Source: Hyphomicrobium sp.
GTDB taxonomy: Bacteria; Pseudomonadota; Alphaproteobacteria; Rhizobiales; Hyphomicrobiaceae
Direction of reading: 5' to 3'
Assembly (NCBI RefSeq): GCF_009026145.1
Contig: NZ_WBUE01000009.1
Coordinates: 27,501-91,500, forward strand
DNA: 64,000 bases
The notes below the pieces were generated by a model. It made no database searches. It was not told the DNA's origin and saw only the letters and a list, made by a program, of their open reading frames with translations. Below are positions 28,460 to 37,749 of this stretch, in pieces (position 1 is the first letter of the stretch; each line of letters starts with the position of its first letter). Position numbers and translations under genes: made by a program.

Positions 28460-29947
28460 TCACAGCAGTCGCGAGATGGCGGCCTCGGCGCCCGCGCGCT
28501 GCTCAGCGTTCATGTGCAAACCGCACTTCGTCCGCCGCCACAGGACATCGTCCGGATGGCGCGCCCATTCGTGCTCGCGCAGATAGAGAACCTCGCGCTC
28601 GGTGAGGCCACCGCCAAGCGGAGCTCCGAGGTCCGCAGCGCTGCGCGCCCCGTCGAGGACATCGTCGACCAACGTGCCGTAGCGGCGCGCCAGGCGCCCG
28701 AGGAATGCGGCATCGAACCCGCGATGGTTCCGGCAGAGGTCCTTGATGAACGCGGCGAGCCCGCCTGCGCCGAGGTCACCTCCGGGTAGTGGACTAGATG
28801 CGGTCCACGACGGCCTCATGGCGGGGAAATACGGCGCGAGTTTTGTCAGCGCCGCTTCAGCGAGCCGGCGATACGTCGTCAACTTGCCGCCGAGCACGGT
28901 GAGCAGCGGCGCGCCTTCCGTGTCGCTCAGCTCGAAGCGATAGTCGCGGGTCACGGCCGAGGCGCTGGCGGTGGAGTCGTCCTCATAGAGAGGGCGTACG
29001 CCGGCAAACGCCCACACGATGTCGGTGCGCGCCGGTGGGCTGACAAAGAACTGCTGCGTCAGGGCGAGCAAGTAGTCTTCTTCCTCGCGGCCGATGGCGG
29101 CGGCTGCCGGATCGCCGGCATAGGTGACCTCGGTCGTGCCGATGAGCGTAAATCGCTCCTCGTAGGGAATGGCGAAGACGACGCGGCCGTCGGCGCTCTG
29201 GCAAAGGTAGGCATCGTTTGCCCCCTCAATGCGCGGCACGACGATATGGCTACCCTTGACGAGTCGGAGTGGTGCCGGCTGCTGCGCAGCAGTGTGCACA
29301 ACTCCGTCGACGTCCCGCACCCACGGCCCGGTCGCGTTGACGAGGACTCGCGCCCTCACCTCCAGGCCGCCGCCGGCGTCATGGAGCTCAACGTGCCATA
29401 CGCCATCGTGCGCACGTGCCGATCGAAGCCTCGTGCGCGTCTTTATGGCTGCGCCTCTGTCGGCCGCCGCACGCGCATTGAGCACGACCAGCCGCGCATC
29501 GTCGACGCGGCAGTCCCAATAAGCGAAGCCGTGCGTCAACTCCCGCCGTAGCGCATGCCCGGCGGGGTCGCGTCGCAGATCCAGTGATGCCGACGCGGGG
29601 ATGCGTCGCCGCTGCCCGAGGTGGTCGTAAAGGAATAGCCCCGCGCGCAGCATCAGCGACGAACGACCGCCGGGTACTTGCGGCAGGATGAAGCGCTGCG
29701 GCCAGATGATATGACCGGCATTGGCGAGCAGAACCTCGCGCTCCTGCAGCGCCTCGCGTACGAGGCGGAACTCGAAATGCTCCAGATAGCGGAGGCCGCC
29801 GTGAATGAGCTTCGAGCTTGCCGAGGACGTCGCCCCGCCAAGATCGGCCTTTTCGACAAGCAGTACGGAGAGTCCGCGGCCGGCGGCATCGGCTGCGATG
29901 CCGGCACCGTTGATACCGCCACCGGCAACGACGAGGTCGTAAATCAT
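28460..29947 (-). CDS. glpD: Aerobic glycerol-3-phosphate dehydrogenase
   Basis: 495 residues. FAD-dependent enzyme that oxidises sn-glycerol-3-phosphate to dihydroxyacetone phosphate and feeds electrons to quinone at the inner membrane. It starts with the dinucleotide fold VVAGGGINGAGIA, has the glpD block SSKLIHGGLRYLEHFEF and PLRLVKGSHIVVPR, and ends with the C-terminal domain (DAFLGRLARRYG-type, here DAAFLGRLARRYG). No glpK, glpF or glpR lies nearby, so it probably serves lipid-derived as well as external glycerol. No clear ribosome site. It is 25 bases downstream of the symporter on the same strand. Confidence 0.95.
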   Translation of the reverse strand: MIYDLVVAGGGINGAGIAADAAGRGLSVLLVEKADLGGATSSASSKLIHGGLRYLEHFEFRLVREALQEREVLLANAGHIIWPQRFILPQVPGGRSSLMLRAGLFLYDHLGQRRRIPASASLDLRRDPAGHALRRELTHGFAYWDCRVDDARLVVLNARAAADRGAAIKTRTRLRSARAHDGVWHVELHDAGGGLEVRARVLVNATGPWVRDVDGVVHTAAQQPAPLRLVKGSHIVVPRIEGANDAYLCQSADGRVVFAIPYEERFTLIGTTEVTYAGDPAAAAIGREEEDYLLALTQQFFVSPPARTDIVWAFAGVRPLYEDDSTASASAVTRDYRFELSDTEGAPLLTVLGGKLTTYRRLAEAALTKLAPYFPAMRPSWTASSPLPGGDLGAGGLAAFIKDLCRNHRGFDAAFLGRLARRYGTLVDDVLDGARSAADLGAPLGGGLTEREVLYLREHEWARHPDDVLWRRTKCGLHMNAEQRAGAEAAISRLL

Positions 29948-29972
29948 ACGCGTCAGACTAGCACGCGAGGGC

Positions 29973-31883
29973 TTACGGCGCCGTTTCCGTGCCGCGGGGC
30001 GGCGGTGTCACCAGCGACACGACGACGAGCGCGGCGATGCCCGCCGGCAGGGCGAGAAGCGCCGCGGCAAGGCTACTGATGCCCCACCAGTCGGCGCTAG
30101 ATCGTGCGTGGGCATCGAGCGCCGCCCAGGCCGCCTCTTTCGCCGCCCCGGGCTCGGCTGCCAGCCACGCCTCCTTGAGCTCGGCGAAGTATTCCTGGCC
30201 GCTGGGTCCGGCGCTCGACAGGCCCGATGTCGCCTCGAAGAACGGGACGGCGAAGTAGTGGGTGCCGAGGAGATAGATGAGAGTCACGACTAGGCCGGCG
30301 AGCATGGCCGCGGCGGCGCCCTCGGCGCTGGCGCGATGCCACCAGAGAGCGGCAAAGAGGGCGGGAAACAGCCCCGCCGCTGCCAGCGTGAACGCCCAGG
30401 TCGCAACTTCGATGATGCCGGCCGGACGTGCCAGCGCACCGAAGGCGGCCGCGGCGAGCATGGCCGCGGCAATGCCATATGACGTAAAGCGCTGCGTTCG
30501 GGGGGCGGAGCCGGCGGCCGCCGAGCGATCGCCGATGAGGGCGCCTACTATGACGCCGAGCGGGCCGTGCGCGGTTGCCAAGGCGGTCGCCAAGCCCGCT
30601 GCAGCGATGAGCCCCAGCAAAGCCGGATCCAATCCGGTGATTTCCGGCAGAGCGAGCGTGACGATGTCCGGGTCGAGCGCCAGGTCGTGTAACCGCAGCG
30701 CGGTGCTAACGTCGGGCAATGCGGCGCACGCTTGCGCGACGGCGGCCGCATCCGTCGCCGCGCGACCGCAGATGTGGACGAACCCCAGCTTGCCGTAGGT
30801 GAAAATCCACGCCGGCAGGTCGGCGGTCGGCGTGCGGTCGGCGATCAGGGTCGCGACCGACAGCTTGGCGTAAGCGGCAACCGCCGGCACGAGCGTCAAC
30901 AGCAGAACGACGAAGATCAGCCCCCACAACGCCGACCAGCGCGCTTCGCGCGCCGGCCGCGCGGCCAGGAGCTGTTCGTTCAACAGGCTCGGCAGCACCG
31001 CGACGCCCACTGCGAGCCCGAGAACGATGCCCAGGAAATTCGTCGGCGTGAGCGACACGAACGCCGTTAGCATCGGCTTCATGTAGGCCGGATCGGCGAG
31101 CTCCTGCTCGAGCAGCGTCTCCTCCAGCCCTTGCACCTGCCACAAGGCGTTGGCGTAGGCGAGCTGCGGCAGCGGCAGGTCGTACCATGTAGCCGACAGC
31201 TGCACGAGCGGCACCAGCAGGGCGACGAGCAGGACAGGAAAGAGAAGGCCGTTGAGCAATGAACCACCGCCTGCAGCGCGGACAACGAAGCAAGCGAGCA
31301 CGGCGCCGGCGGCGACGATGGTAGCAGCCGCATAGTCGATGCCGAGCAGGCGCACGCCGATGAGGCCGGCGGCCATCAGCTCGGCGACCAGAAGCGTCAG
31401 CATCGATATGATGACAACGGCTGCGCTCGCCATGCGCGCGGCGCGGCCCGGATATCGCACGGCAAAGAACTCGAGCAGCGAGCGGGCCCCGCTCTGCGCC
31501 AAGCGCGGCGCGATCGTCAGCTGCAACAACAGGCAGCCGGCGCCGAGCCCGAGGGGGAAGGCAAGACCGTCATGCCCCCAGGCGAAGATCGCCCCGGCGA
31601 GCGCCAGGAAGAACGCGGCCGAGACGGTCGCAGAGGCAATAGCCAGGCCACCGAACACCGGCGCAGCCAGGCTCGGTCGGCGCGCTCCCGAGCCCATGGC
31701 AATGGCCGCTGCGACGGCGATCCCCATGGCCCAATACCCACCGTCGATCCAAGTCTGGGAAGCACCGAGCCGAGCTAGCAACACGAGGGCCGCGATGCCA
31801 AGCGCGACCGCCAACGCAAATCCGGCGAGCAGCGGTTCCGCACGCGAGCGCGGCGAACCGGCGCTGGGGGCATCGAGCGGCAT
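29973..31883 (-). CDS. Sodium:solute symporter (SSS family, DUF4212-associated)
   Basis: 636 residues with about 13 or more membrane helices and the SSS pattern GARSLLEFFAVRYPGRAARMASAAV in the early helices (core SLLEFFAVRYPG). The family partnered with a DUF4212 small subunit usually carries acetate or other short carboxylates, but the substrate is not provable here. The insertion around VHICGRAATDAAAV and a loop region late in the protein (about 540-600) make it longer than ActP (about 550). The start at 31883 follows the DUF4212 stop by one base (TGA-C-ATG), so the two are translationally coupled. glpD follows on the same strand. Confidence 0.88.
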   Translation of the reverse strand: MPLDAPSAGSPRSRAEPLLAGFALAVALGIAALVLLARLGASQTWIDGGYWAMGIAVAAAIAMGSGARRPSLAAPVFGGLAIASATVSAAFFLALAGAIFAWGHDGLAFPLGLGAGCLLLQLTIAPRLAQSGARSLLEFFAVRYPGRAARMASAAVVIISMLTLLVAELMAAGLIGVRLLGIDYAAATIVAAGAVLACFVVRAAGGGSLLNGLLFPVLLVALLVPLVQLSATWYDLPLPQLAYANALWQVQGLEETLLEQELADPAYMKPMLTAFVSLTPTNFLGIVLGLAVGVAVLPSLLNEQLLAARPAREARWSALWGLIFVVLLLTLVPAVAAYAKLSVATLIADRTPTADLPAWIFTYGKLGFVHICGRAATDAAAVAQACAALPDVSTALRLHDLALDPDIVTLALPEITGLDPALLGLIAAAGLATALATAHGPLGVIVGALIGDRSAAAGSAPRTQRFTSYGIAAAMLAAAAFGALARPAGIIEVATWAFTLAAAGLFPALFAALWWHRASAEGAAAAMLAGLVVTLIYLLGTHYFAVPFFEATSGLSSAGPSGQEYFAELKEAWLAAEPGAAKEAAWAALDAHARSSADWWGISSLAAALLALPAGIAALVVVSLVTPPPRGTETAP

Positions 31884-31884
31884 G

Positions 31885-32232
31885 TCAGGGCTTCCTCGCG
31901 GCGCGCACGGCGCGGCGATCCTGCCATCGCGCCGACACCACACCGATGGCTACGAAGGCGAGGAGCACGCCTTGCGCCGCCAGGTAGTAGCCGAGCGGAA
32001 ACGCGAGCACGTCGACGAGGTTGAGCGCCTGTACGAAGCTCGGCACGACGAAGGCGAGCAGCGCCCACAGTAGCAGCGCGACGATAGGCAACCGCCCGGC
32101 GTCCTGCACTCCACCCGATGATTGCGGATTTCCGCGCACCCAGCCCCCAATCGTCCATCGCAGCGGTGTGCGCACCGCTCCGCCGCCGCGAAGTTCGCCG
32201 GCCTTTGCGACAGCCTCGTGGCACTCGAGCAT
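31885..32232 (-). CDS. DUF4212 small subunit of a solute symporter
   Basis: 115 residues. Two hydrophobic helices form the core: RLPIVALLLWALLAFVVPSF and a second one in VDVLAFPLGYYLAAQGVLLAFV, with the FPLGYYLAAQG phrase typical of DUF4212 proteins (usually FPLGFWFAQQG). The N-terminal 45 residues are poorly conserved and Gly/Arg-rich, so the true start may lie downstream of 32232. DUF4212 proteins form a two-subunit system with the SSS transporter encoded next. Confidence 0.82.
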   Translation of the reverse strand: MLECHEAVAKAGELRGGGAVRTPLRWTIGGWVRGNPQSSGGVQDAGRLPIVALLLWALLAFVVPSFVQALNLVDVLAFPLGYYLAAQGVLLAFVAIGVVSARWQDRRAVRAARKP

Positions 32233-32464
32233 GCATGACGTGGAAACTAAAAGGCGGGGCGATACGCTCCCGCATCCCCCCGCCCTGGGATCCTCTCCCT
32301 AGACTTGGACCTATTTGCTTTTTCTGGGCCGACAGAGCGGTCCACGATTCGCCGGCCCCGAACCATGTGTGAGCACAGGAACTGCGTCAAGCGGTACCGA
32401 GCGGTAAAACTTCTGATGCAGCGCAGCGATTTGCGGCCGACGCGTCAGGGCTGGCACGAAGCCT

Positions 32465-33106
32465 TTAGGAAACCTCGGGACGGCATTCGGAATCGGATGG
32501 AAGCGGATCGCAATGGCGATTGCCGGTGCAGGCGCGCATCGCTTGGCGCACGCTCGAGGAATAGGCGCCGTCGATCGCGCCGAAGTAGAGGCCCTGGGAG
32601 CGGAGCCCGCACTGGTACATCTTGACGATGCGTGAACCTCCGGCGCGCATGGCCAGATCGTAGTCGTCGAAAGCGGCCTTGGCATCACCGAGCGCCTGGT
32701 GGATGTGGGCCCGGGTATCGAGGGCATAGGGGCTGCCGGGAGCCAGCTGCAGCGCCTTTTCCACGTCGCCAATGCCGTCACGGGGGCGACCCAGCTTGTA
32801 GTAGGACCAGGCGCGGTTGTTCAGGGCCAGCGGAAAATCTGGCTTGATATTGAGGGCCGCGTCGTAATCGGAGAGGGCCTTGTCAAATATGCCGAGCAGG
32901 GAATAGGCGAGCGCCCGCATTCCGTAGGCGAGGCTGCGCTGATCGTCGGGGAGCCCCGGCGTCTCGATCAGGGCCGAGCAGCCGCTGATACGCCGCTCGT
33001 TGTCGTCGCTGAGGCAGTCGAGCGTGGGGTTGTCGACGGTTGCCAGCGCGGTAGCTGCCCCGAGGGCAAGCGCGCCGATAGAGGCTAAGATCCTAGCGTA
33101 GGTCAT
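32465..33106 (-). CDS. Secreted TPR protein with a peptidoglycan-binding-like C-terminus
   Basis: 213 residues from ATG 33106, preceded by GGGGAACGTG. A signal peptide (about 1-22) is followed by a cysteine-containing segment (CLSDDNERRISGCSALIE) common to Hyphomicrobiales TPR proteins, then about three tetratricopeptide repeats (residues 50-150, with ALSDYDAALNIKPDFPLALN as the clearest). The final 50 residues, CGLRSQGLYFGAIDGAYSSS, look like a peptidoglycan_binding_1 repeat. A periplasmic scaffold near the cell wall is likely. It stands alone; divergent from coaBC. Confidence 0.78.
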   Translation of the reverse strand: MTYARILASIGALALGAATALATVDNPTLDCLSDDNERRISGCSALIETPGLPDDQRSLAYGMRALAYSLLGIFDKALSDYDAALNIKPDFPLALNNRAWSYYKLGRPRDGIGDVEKALQLAPGSPYALDTRAHIHQALGDAKAAFDDYDLAMRAGGSRIVKMYQCGLRSQGLYFGAIDGAYSSSVRQAMRACTGNRHCDPLPSDSECRPEVS

Positions 33107-33261
33107 CACGTTCCCCAGAGCTGGGCCGGCCCCCCTTGAAACCATAGGAAACATGGCCTTATCGGGGCGATGGCGCCAGCGCCCTTACGAGGGCGTCGCT
33201 TAACCCCTTCCGGCCGGCATTTGTGCTAGCTTTCGTCCCCTGCGACCTGCGAGCGTCCCAC

Positions 33262-34506
33262 GTGAAACAACAGCGCATTTTGCTCATCATCGGCGGCGGC
33301 ATCGCCGCCTACAAGTGCCTCGATCTCATCCGTCGACTGCGCGAGGCGGGCGCCTCCGTGCGCGCCGTCATGACGCGGGCCGCCACCGAGTTCGTGACAC
33401 CCCTTTCGGTCGGCGCCCTCACCTCAGAGCGCGTGTTCACCGACCTATTCAGCCTCAATGACGAGCAGGAGATCGGCCATATTCGCCTGTCGCGCGAGGC
33501 GGATCTGTTGATCGTCGCGCCGGCGACCGCCGACCTCATCGCCAAGATGGCGGGCGGGCACGCTGACGATTTGGCTTCGACCGTGCTAATGGCGACCGAC
33601 AAGCCTGTGCTCCTCGCGCCGGCTATGAACCCGCGCATGTGGCTCAACCCTGCCACGCAACGCAATGTCGCGCAGTTGCGCGCCGACGGCGTGCATTTCG
33701 TCGGGCCCAACACCGGCGAGATGGCCGAGCGCGACGAGGCCGGCCCAGGGCGGCTGGTCGAGGTGCCGGAGATCATCGATGCGGCCAACAAGATCCTCGC
33801 CGGGCGGCGAGGCTCGCCGCTGGCACGGGTTGGCGCGCGCCCACTCGCGGGCCGGCATGTGCTCGTCACCAGCGGCCCGACGCACGAGCCGATCGACCCG
33901 GTGCGCTACATCGCCAACCGCTCGTCCGGCAAGCAAGGCCATGCCATCGCGCGCGCCGCAGCGGCGCTCGGGGCGCGCGTCACCCTCGTTACCGGCCCGG
34001 TGTCGCTGGCCGATCCGCCTAGTGTCGACGTCGTGCGCGTAGAGACCGCCGAGCAGATGCTGCATGCGGTGCAGGCGGCGCTGCCGGCCGGCATCGCCGC
34101 GTTCGCCGCCGCCGTTGCCGACTGGCGCACTGCGTCGGCACCGCGCGAGAAGATAAAGAAGTCGGGCGCCAAGCCGAGCCTCGAGCTCGTCGAGAACCCC
34201 GACATCCTGGCCACCGTGGGCAAGTCGCGCTCTGGTCGCCCGACGCTCGTCATCGGCTTTGCCGCCGAGACGGAGAACGTGACGAGCGAAGCCGCCAAGA
34301 AGCGCAAGGCGAAGGGTGCCGACTGGATCGTCGCCAACGACGTCTCGCCATCGCGCGGCGTATTCGGCGGCGACGGCAACACGGTGCATCTTGTCACGGC
34401 CGACGGCATCGAGGATTGGCCGACGCTCAGCAAGGACGAAGTCGCCCGGCGCCTCATGCTGCGCGCCGCCGAGTTTTTGCGGCATAGCGCGGCGGCGGCC
34501 GAATGA
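33262..34506 (+). CDS. coaBC: Bifunctional CoA biosynthesis protein CoaBC (Dfp)
   Basis: Joins cysteine to 4'-phosphopantothenate (CoaB) and decarboxylates the product (CoaC) in CoA synthesis. The N-terminal flavoprotein domain starts [20 protein letters not shown] and contains the PASANTIAK-type block here as [15 protein letters not shown], and PAMNPRMW. The C-terminal CoaB domain has [24 protein letters not shown]. The frame opens at GTG 33223; I take GTG 33262 because the family starts a few residues before RILLI, but neither has a ribosome site. Its stop overlaps the dut start (ATGA). Confidence 0.93.
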   Translation: MKQQRILLIIGGGIAAYKCLDLIRRLREAGASVRAVMTRAATEFVTPLSVGALTSERVFTDLFSLNDEQEIGHIRLSREADLLIVAPATADLIAKMAGGHADDLASTVLMATDKPVLLAPAMNPRMWLNPATQRNVAQLRADGVHFVGPNTGEMAERDEAGPGRLVEVPEIIDAANKILAGRRGSPLARVGARPLAGRHVLVTSGPTHEPIDPVRYIANRSSGKQGHAIARAAAALGARVTLVTGPVSLADPPSVDVVRVETAEQMLHAVQAALPAGIAAFAAAVADWRTASAPREKIKKSGAKPSLELVENPDILATVGKSRSGRPTLVIGFAAETENVTSEAAKKRKAKGADWIVANDVSPSRGVFGGDGNTVHLVTADGIEDWPTLSKDEVARRLMLRAAEFLRHSAAAAE

Positions 34507-35096
34507 CCACGTCGCGTCAACACACAAAGGCCAATCTGCGCGCCCGCGTAAGGGTCGTGCGCTTGCCGCACGGCAGCGGCCTGCCGCTCCCCGCGTATCA
34601 AACGGAGGGCGCTGCGGGGCTGGATCTGTTTGCCGCGCTCGATGCGCGCAGCCCGATGACGCTGGCACCCGGCGCGCGCGCGCTCGTGCCGACCGGCCTC
34701 ATCATCGAGCTGCCGCCGGGATACGAGGCGCAGGTGCGGCCGCGCTCGGGGCTGGCACTCAACTACGGCGTCACGGTGCTCAACAGCCCCGGCACCATCG
34801 ACTGCGACTACCGCGGCGAGGTGCGCGTCGTGCTGGCGAACCTCGGGCAGGCCCCGTTCGAGGTCCGCCGCGGCGAGCGCATTGCGCAGCTCGTCGTCAG
34901 CCCGGTGACGCATGCCCAGCTGGTCGAGGTGGAGGAGATCTCCGCTACGGCGCGCGGCGCGGGGGGATTTGGCTCGACAGGAGCCAATGAGAACGCCCAA
35001 TCCCGCAGAACCGCACCTCAAAAGAAATCCATCCCTCCGCCTGCCGGCCCGCGAAAAAAAACAAGTCCGGTCAGGCCTCGGACCGGCAATCGCTGA
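34503..35096 (+). CDS. dut: dUTP diphosphatase with an extra C-terminal tail
   Basis: Hydrolyses dUTP to dUMP and pyrophosphate, keeping uracil out of DNA and feeding thymidylate synthesis. All five trimeric dUTPase motifs are present: [30 protein letters not shown] and the C-terminal [10 protein letters not shown] (151-160). The normal protein ends there. This one continues for 37 basic, Pro/Lys/Arg-rich residues (161-197) that look disordered. The tail may come from a lost stop codon or be lineage-specific. Start overlaps coaBC by four bases; coaBC-dut is a conserved bacterial pair. Confidence 0.94.
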   Translation: MTTSRQHTKANLRARVRVVRLPHGSGLPLPAYQTEGAAGLDLFAALDARSPMTLAPGARALVPTGLIIELPPGYEAQVRPRSGLALNYGVTVLNSPGTIDCDYRGEVRVVLANLGQAPFEVRRGERIAQLVVSPVTHAQLVEVEEISATARGAGGFGSTGANENAQSRRTAPQKKSIPPPAGPRKKTSPVRPRTGNR

Positions 35097-35211
35097 TCGA
35101 CGCCGCTTCTTGACAGCGTCGGCCTTTCGCCCAACGTGCGATTGCCGCGACTGATCTTGCCATCGGCCGCGGCAGTCAATCACTCGGCCGCTGATACGAG
35201 GCACCCCCGCG

Positions 35212-36213
35212 ATGAACGATACCCCCGAGATCAAGACCCTTGCCGCCACCAAGACGTGGGGCCGCGGCCGCGTCTACGATTCGATCGCCGAAACCATTGG
35301 GCACACGCCGCTCGTCCGCCTATCGAAGATAACGAGTGCGGCCAAAGTCAAAGCCGACATTCTCTTGAAGCTCGAGTTCTTCAACCCGCTGTCGTCGGTC
35401 AAAGACCGCATCGGCGTATCGATGATCGACGCCCTCGAAGCGCAGGGGAAGATCACGCCAGGCAAGACGGTGCTTGTCGAGCCGACGTCCGGCAACACCG
35501 GCATCGGTCTCGCCTTCGTCGCCGCGGCGCGCGGCTACCGGCTGATTCTCGTCATGCCGGAAACCATGTCGATGGAGCGGCGCAAGATCCTGACCCACCT
35601 TGGCGCGGAATTGGAGCTGACGCCGGGCCCGGGCGGCATGCCACTAGCGGTGGAGCGCGCCAACGAGCTCGCCAAGACGATCCCCAACGCCGTCATCCCC
35701 GGGCAATTCGATAACCCGGCCAACCCGCTCGTTCATGAATTGACGACGGCCGAGGAGATCTGGAACGACACGCATGGCAAGGTCGATGCCCTCGTGATCG
35801 GCGTCGGCACGGGCGGCACGCTGACAGGTTGCGGACGAGCACTGAAGCCTCGCAAGCCTGACCTCAAGATCATCGCCGTCGAGCCGACGACCAGCCCGGT
35901 GCTGTCCGGCAAGCCGCGCGGGCCGCACAAGATCCAGGGCATCGGCGCCGGTTTCATCCCCTCGATCCTCGACACCAGCTTCATCGATGAGATCGTCACC
36001 GTGTCGAGCGAGCAGGCGTTCGAGGTCGCGCGCCTCGTCGCCAAAGTGGAAGGCATCCCGGGCGGCATCTCCACCGGTGCCAACGTGGCAGCAGCGCTCT
36101 CCGTTGCCGAGCGGCCGGAGTACGCCGGCAAGACGATCGTCACCTTCGCGCCGTCGTCGGCCGAGCGCTACTACACCAGCGATCTCTTCCTCGACCCGAG
36201 CAAGCCCACCTAA
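35212..36213 (+). CDS. cysK: Cysteine synthase A
   Basis: PLP-dependent O-acetylserine sulfhydrylase, the last step of sulfide assimilation into cysteine. The PLP lysine is in the SSVKDRIG motif near residue 63, the phosphate-binding loop is GVGTGGTLTG, and the substrate loop is EPTSGNTGIGLAFVAA. The C-terminal PSSAERYYTSDLF is the usual end of the family. At 333 residues it has an N-terminal extension of about 20 residues compared with E. coli CysK. An operon of one: 115 bases after dut and closed by a strong terminator. Confidence 0.96.
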   Translation: MNDTPEIKTLAATKTWGRGRVYDSIAETIGHTPLVRLSKITSAAKVKADILLKLEFFNPLSSVKDRIGVSMIDALEAQGKITPGKTVLVEPTSGNTGIGLAFVAAARGYRLILVMPETMSMERRKILTHLGAELELTPGPGGMPLAVERANELAKTIPNAVIPGQFDNPANPLVHELTTAEEIWNDTHGKVDALVIGVGTGGTLTGCGRALKPRKPDLKIIAVEPTTSPVLSGKPRGPHKIQGIGAGFIPSILDTSFIDEIVTVSSEQAFEVARLVAKVEGIPGGISTGANVAAALSVAERPEYAGKTIVTFAPSSAERYYTSDLFLDPSKPT

Positions 36214-36240
36214 TTGCGTCGCGAATCTATCGGCGTTGCT

Positions 36241-36279
36241 GCCCCCCGGGCTTGTCCTCCCCGGGGGCCCTTCTTTTTT
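36241..36279 (+). terminator. Rho-independent terminator after cysK
   Basis: A GC-only stem GCCCCCCGGG / CCCGGGGGC (one bulged C), a loop of about nine bases, and then TTCTTTTTT. It begins 27 bases after the cysK stop. Confidence 0.85.
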
Positions 36280-36381
36280 GCGCGCGCATCGTAACTATCT
36301 TGGCCGAATGGGCGGCGTGCGGCGCGGAAGAATAGGCCGCCGCCCGCTGACGGCCAGGGTCAGTTGCGCTAACCTAGCGGC

Positions 36382-37233
36382 ATGCAGGACAAAGCATCAC
36401 CGCGGCTCTCGGCGCAGGAGATCGAGCGCTACAAGCGCCACCTCGTGCTGAAGGAGGTGGGCGGCCAAGGCCAGCAGCGGCTCAAGAGCGCCCGCGTGCT
36501 GATCGTCGGGGCCGGCGGCCTCGGCTCGCCGCTCGCTCTATATCTCGCCGCGGCCGGCATCGGCACCATCGGCATCGTCGACGACGACCGCGTGTCGCTC
36601 GACAACCTGCAGCGCCAGATCGTCCACGACACGACCCACGTCGGTGAAGCGAAGGTGGCGAGCGCGCGCGATGCGATAGGCCGCATCAATCCGCACGTCG
36701 TTGTGGAGCCGATCGAGGCGCGCCTCGATGCCGGCAATGCCGCCGCGATCATCGCCCGCTACGACATCGTCGCCGATGGCTCGGACAACGCCGAGACGCG
36801 CTACCTCGTCTCCGACGCCTGCTACCTCGCCAAGCGCACGCTGGTGTTCGGTGCCGTGGGCCCGTTCGACGGCTATGTATCGACCTTCAAGCCGCACGAG
36901 CGTGACGCGGACGGGACCCCCTACCCCAGCTACCGCTGCCTGTTCCCCGAGGCGCCGCCGCCCGGCACGCTGCCCAACTGCGCCGAGGTTGGAGTCTTGG
37001 GGGCCGTCGTCGGCGTCATCGGCACGCTGCAAGCAACAGAAATACTGAAGGAAATCCTCGGCATCGGGTCGACCCTGGCTGGCCGCCTGCTGATGTACGA
37101 TGCACTCGCGGCGCGCTTCGAGACGCTGTCGATCACCTGGGATCCGGAAAATCCGATCAGTGGCCGCAACCCGACGATAACCGACCTTTCAATCCATGCG
37201 GCGACGAAGCACAACTCGACATGCGCGGCATGA
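36382..37233 (+). CDS. moeB: MoeB/ThiF family adenylyltransferase
   Basis: 283 residues. The HesA/MoeB/ThiF E1-like enzymes adenylate the C-terminal glycine of a small sulfur carrier (MoaD or ThiS). The nucleotide site is GAGGLGSPLALYLAAAGIG, followed by the family blocks DNLQRQIVHDT and DGSDNAETRYLV. In E. coli MoeB a zinc is held by CxxC in PCYRC and a second CxxC near the end. Here the first is PSYRC (one Cys replaced) and the C-terminal pair is missing, so the structural zinc is probably absent. The rhodanese domain of MOCS3 is also lacking. Sixteen bases separate it from the DUF4189 gene. Confidence 0.87.
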   Translation: MQDKASPRLSAQEIERYKRHLVLKEVGGQGQQRLKSARVLIVGAGGLGSPLALYLAAAGIGTIGIVDDDRVSLDNLQRQIVHDTTHVGEAKVASARDAIGRINPHVVVEPIEARLDAGNAAAIIARYDIVADGSDNAETRYLVSDACYLAKRTLVFGAVGPFDGYVSTFKPHERDADGTPYPSYRCLFPEAPPPGTLPNCAEVGVLGAVVGVIGTLQATEILKEILGIGSTLAGRLLMYDALAARFETLSITWDPENPISGRNPTITDLSIHAATKHNSTCAA

Positions 37234-37248
37234 GAGGATAGCGCTTCC

Positions 37249-37749
37249 ATGTTGCTCTTACGGATGTTGCACACCTTGCTCCTGACAATTGTCGCCGCCG
37301 TCCTGCTGCCGCTGCCCGGTTTCGACCTCGAGGCGCGTGCCGAGCCTGAGCAGCCGCCGCAATTGTCGATCGCACCCGCACCGGTACCCGAAAAGGCGCC
37401 CGAGTTCGGCGCCATCGCCTTCGCACCCGATGGCTCGTTCTTCTCGGTGTGGAAGATCGGCTCGCGCCTCGAGGCTGAGGAAAAAGTGCGCGCCGAGTGT
37501 GCCGCCCTCGGGCGCGGAGCCTGCGAAGCCGTGAGCTTTCGCGGCGAGGTCTGCGCGGCCATCGCGTCGGGGCGCATCGCCAAAGAGCGAAAGATCACCT
37601 ACTCGGGCGGCGGCCTTACGCCCAGCGATGCCGAGCGGTTGGCGCTCGGGCGCTGCAATGCCGATCGGCGCGCCCGCGGCACCTGCCAGCTGCGCACGAC
37701 CGTCTGCGGGGATGGCCGCCTAGACTCGACCACGGCGCGCGCGCCTTAG
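37249..37749 (+). CDS. DUF4189 domain-containing secreted protein
   Basis: 166 residues with a signal peptide (about 1-31). The DUF4189 domain (about 55-150) has the family pattern: GAIAFAPDGSFFSVWKIGSR, paired cysteines in AECAALGRGACEAV and a further pair near CQLRTTVC. DUF4189 proteins are small disulfide-containing exported proteins of unknown function. Its TAG stop overlaps the stop codon of the opposite-strand dehydrogenase. Probably co-transcribed with the MoeB-like gene without a functional link. Confidence 0.8.
   Translation: MLLLRMLHTLLLTIVAAVLLPLPGFDLEARAEPEQPPQLSIAPAPVPEKAPEFGAIAFAPDGSFFSVWKIGSRLEAEEKVRAECAALGRGACEAVSFRGEVCAAIASGRIAKERKITYSGGGLTPSDAERLALGRCNADRRARGTCQLRTTVCGDGRLDSTTARAP

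Noticed and set aside
34987-35154. A second frame beginning ATG after CAGGAG inside the dut tail
   Set aside because: The ribosome site is attractive but the 55-residue product has no family features and would overlap dut; kept only as a possible explanation of the odd dUTPase tail.
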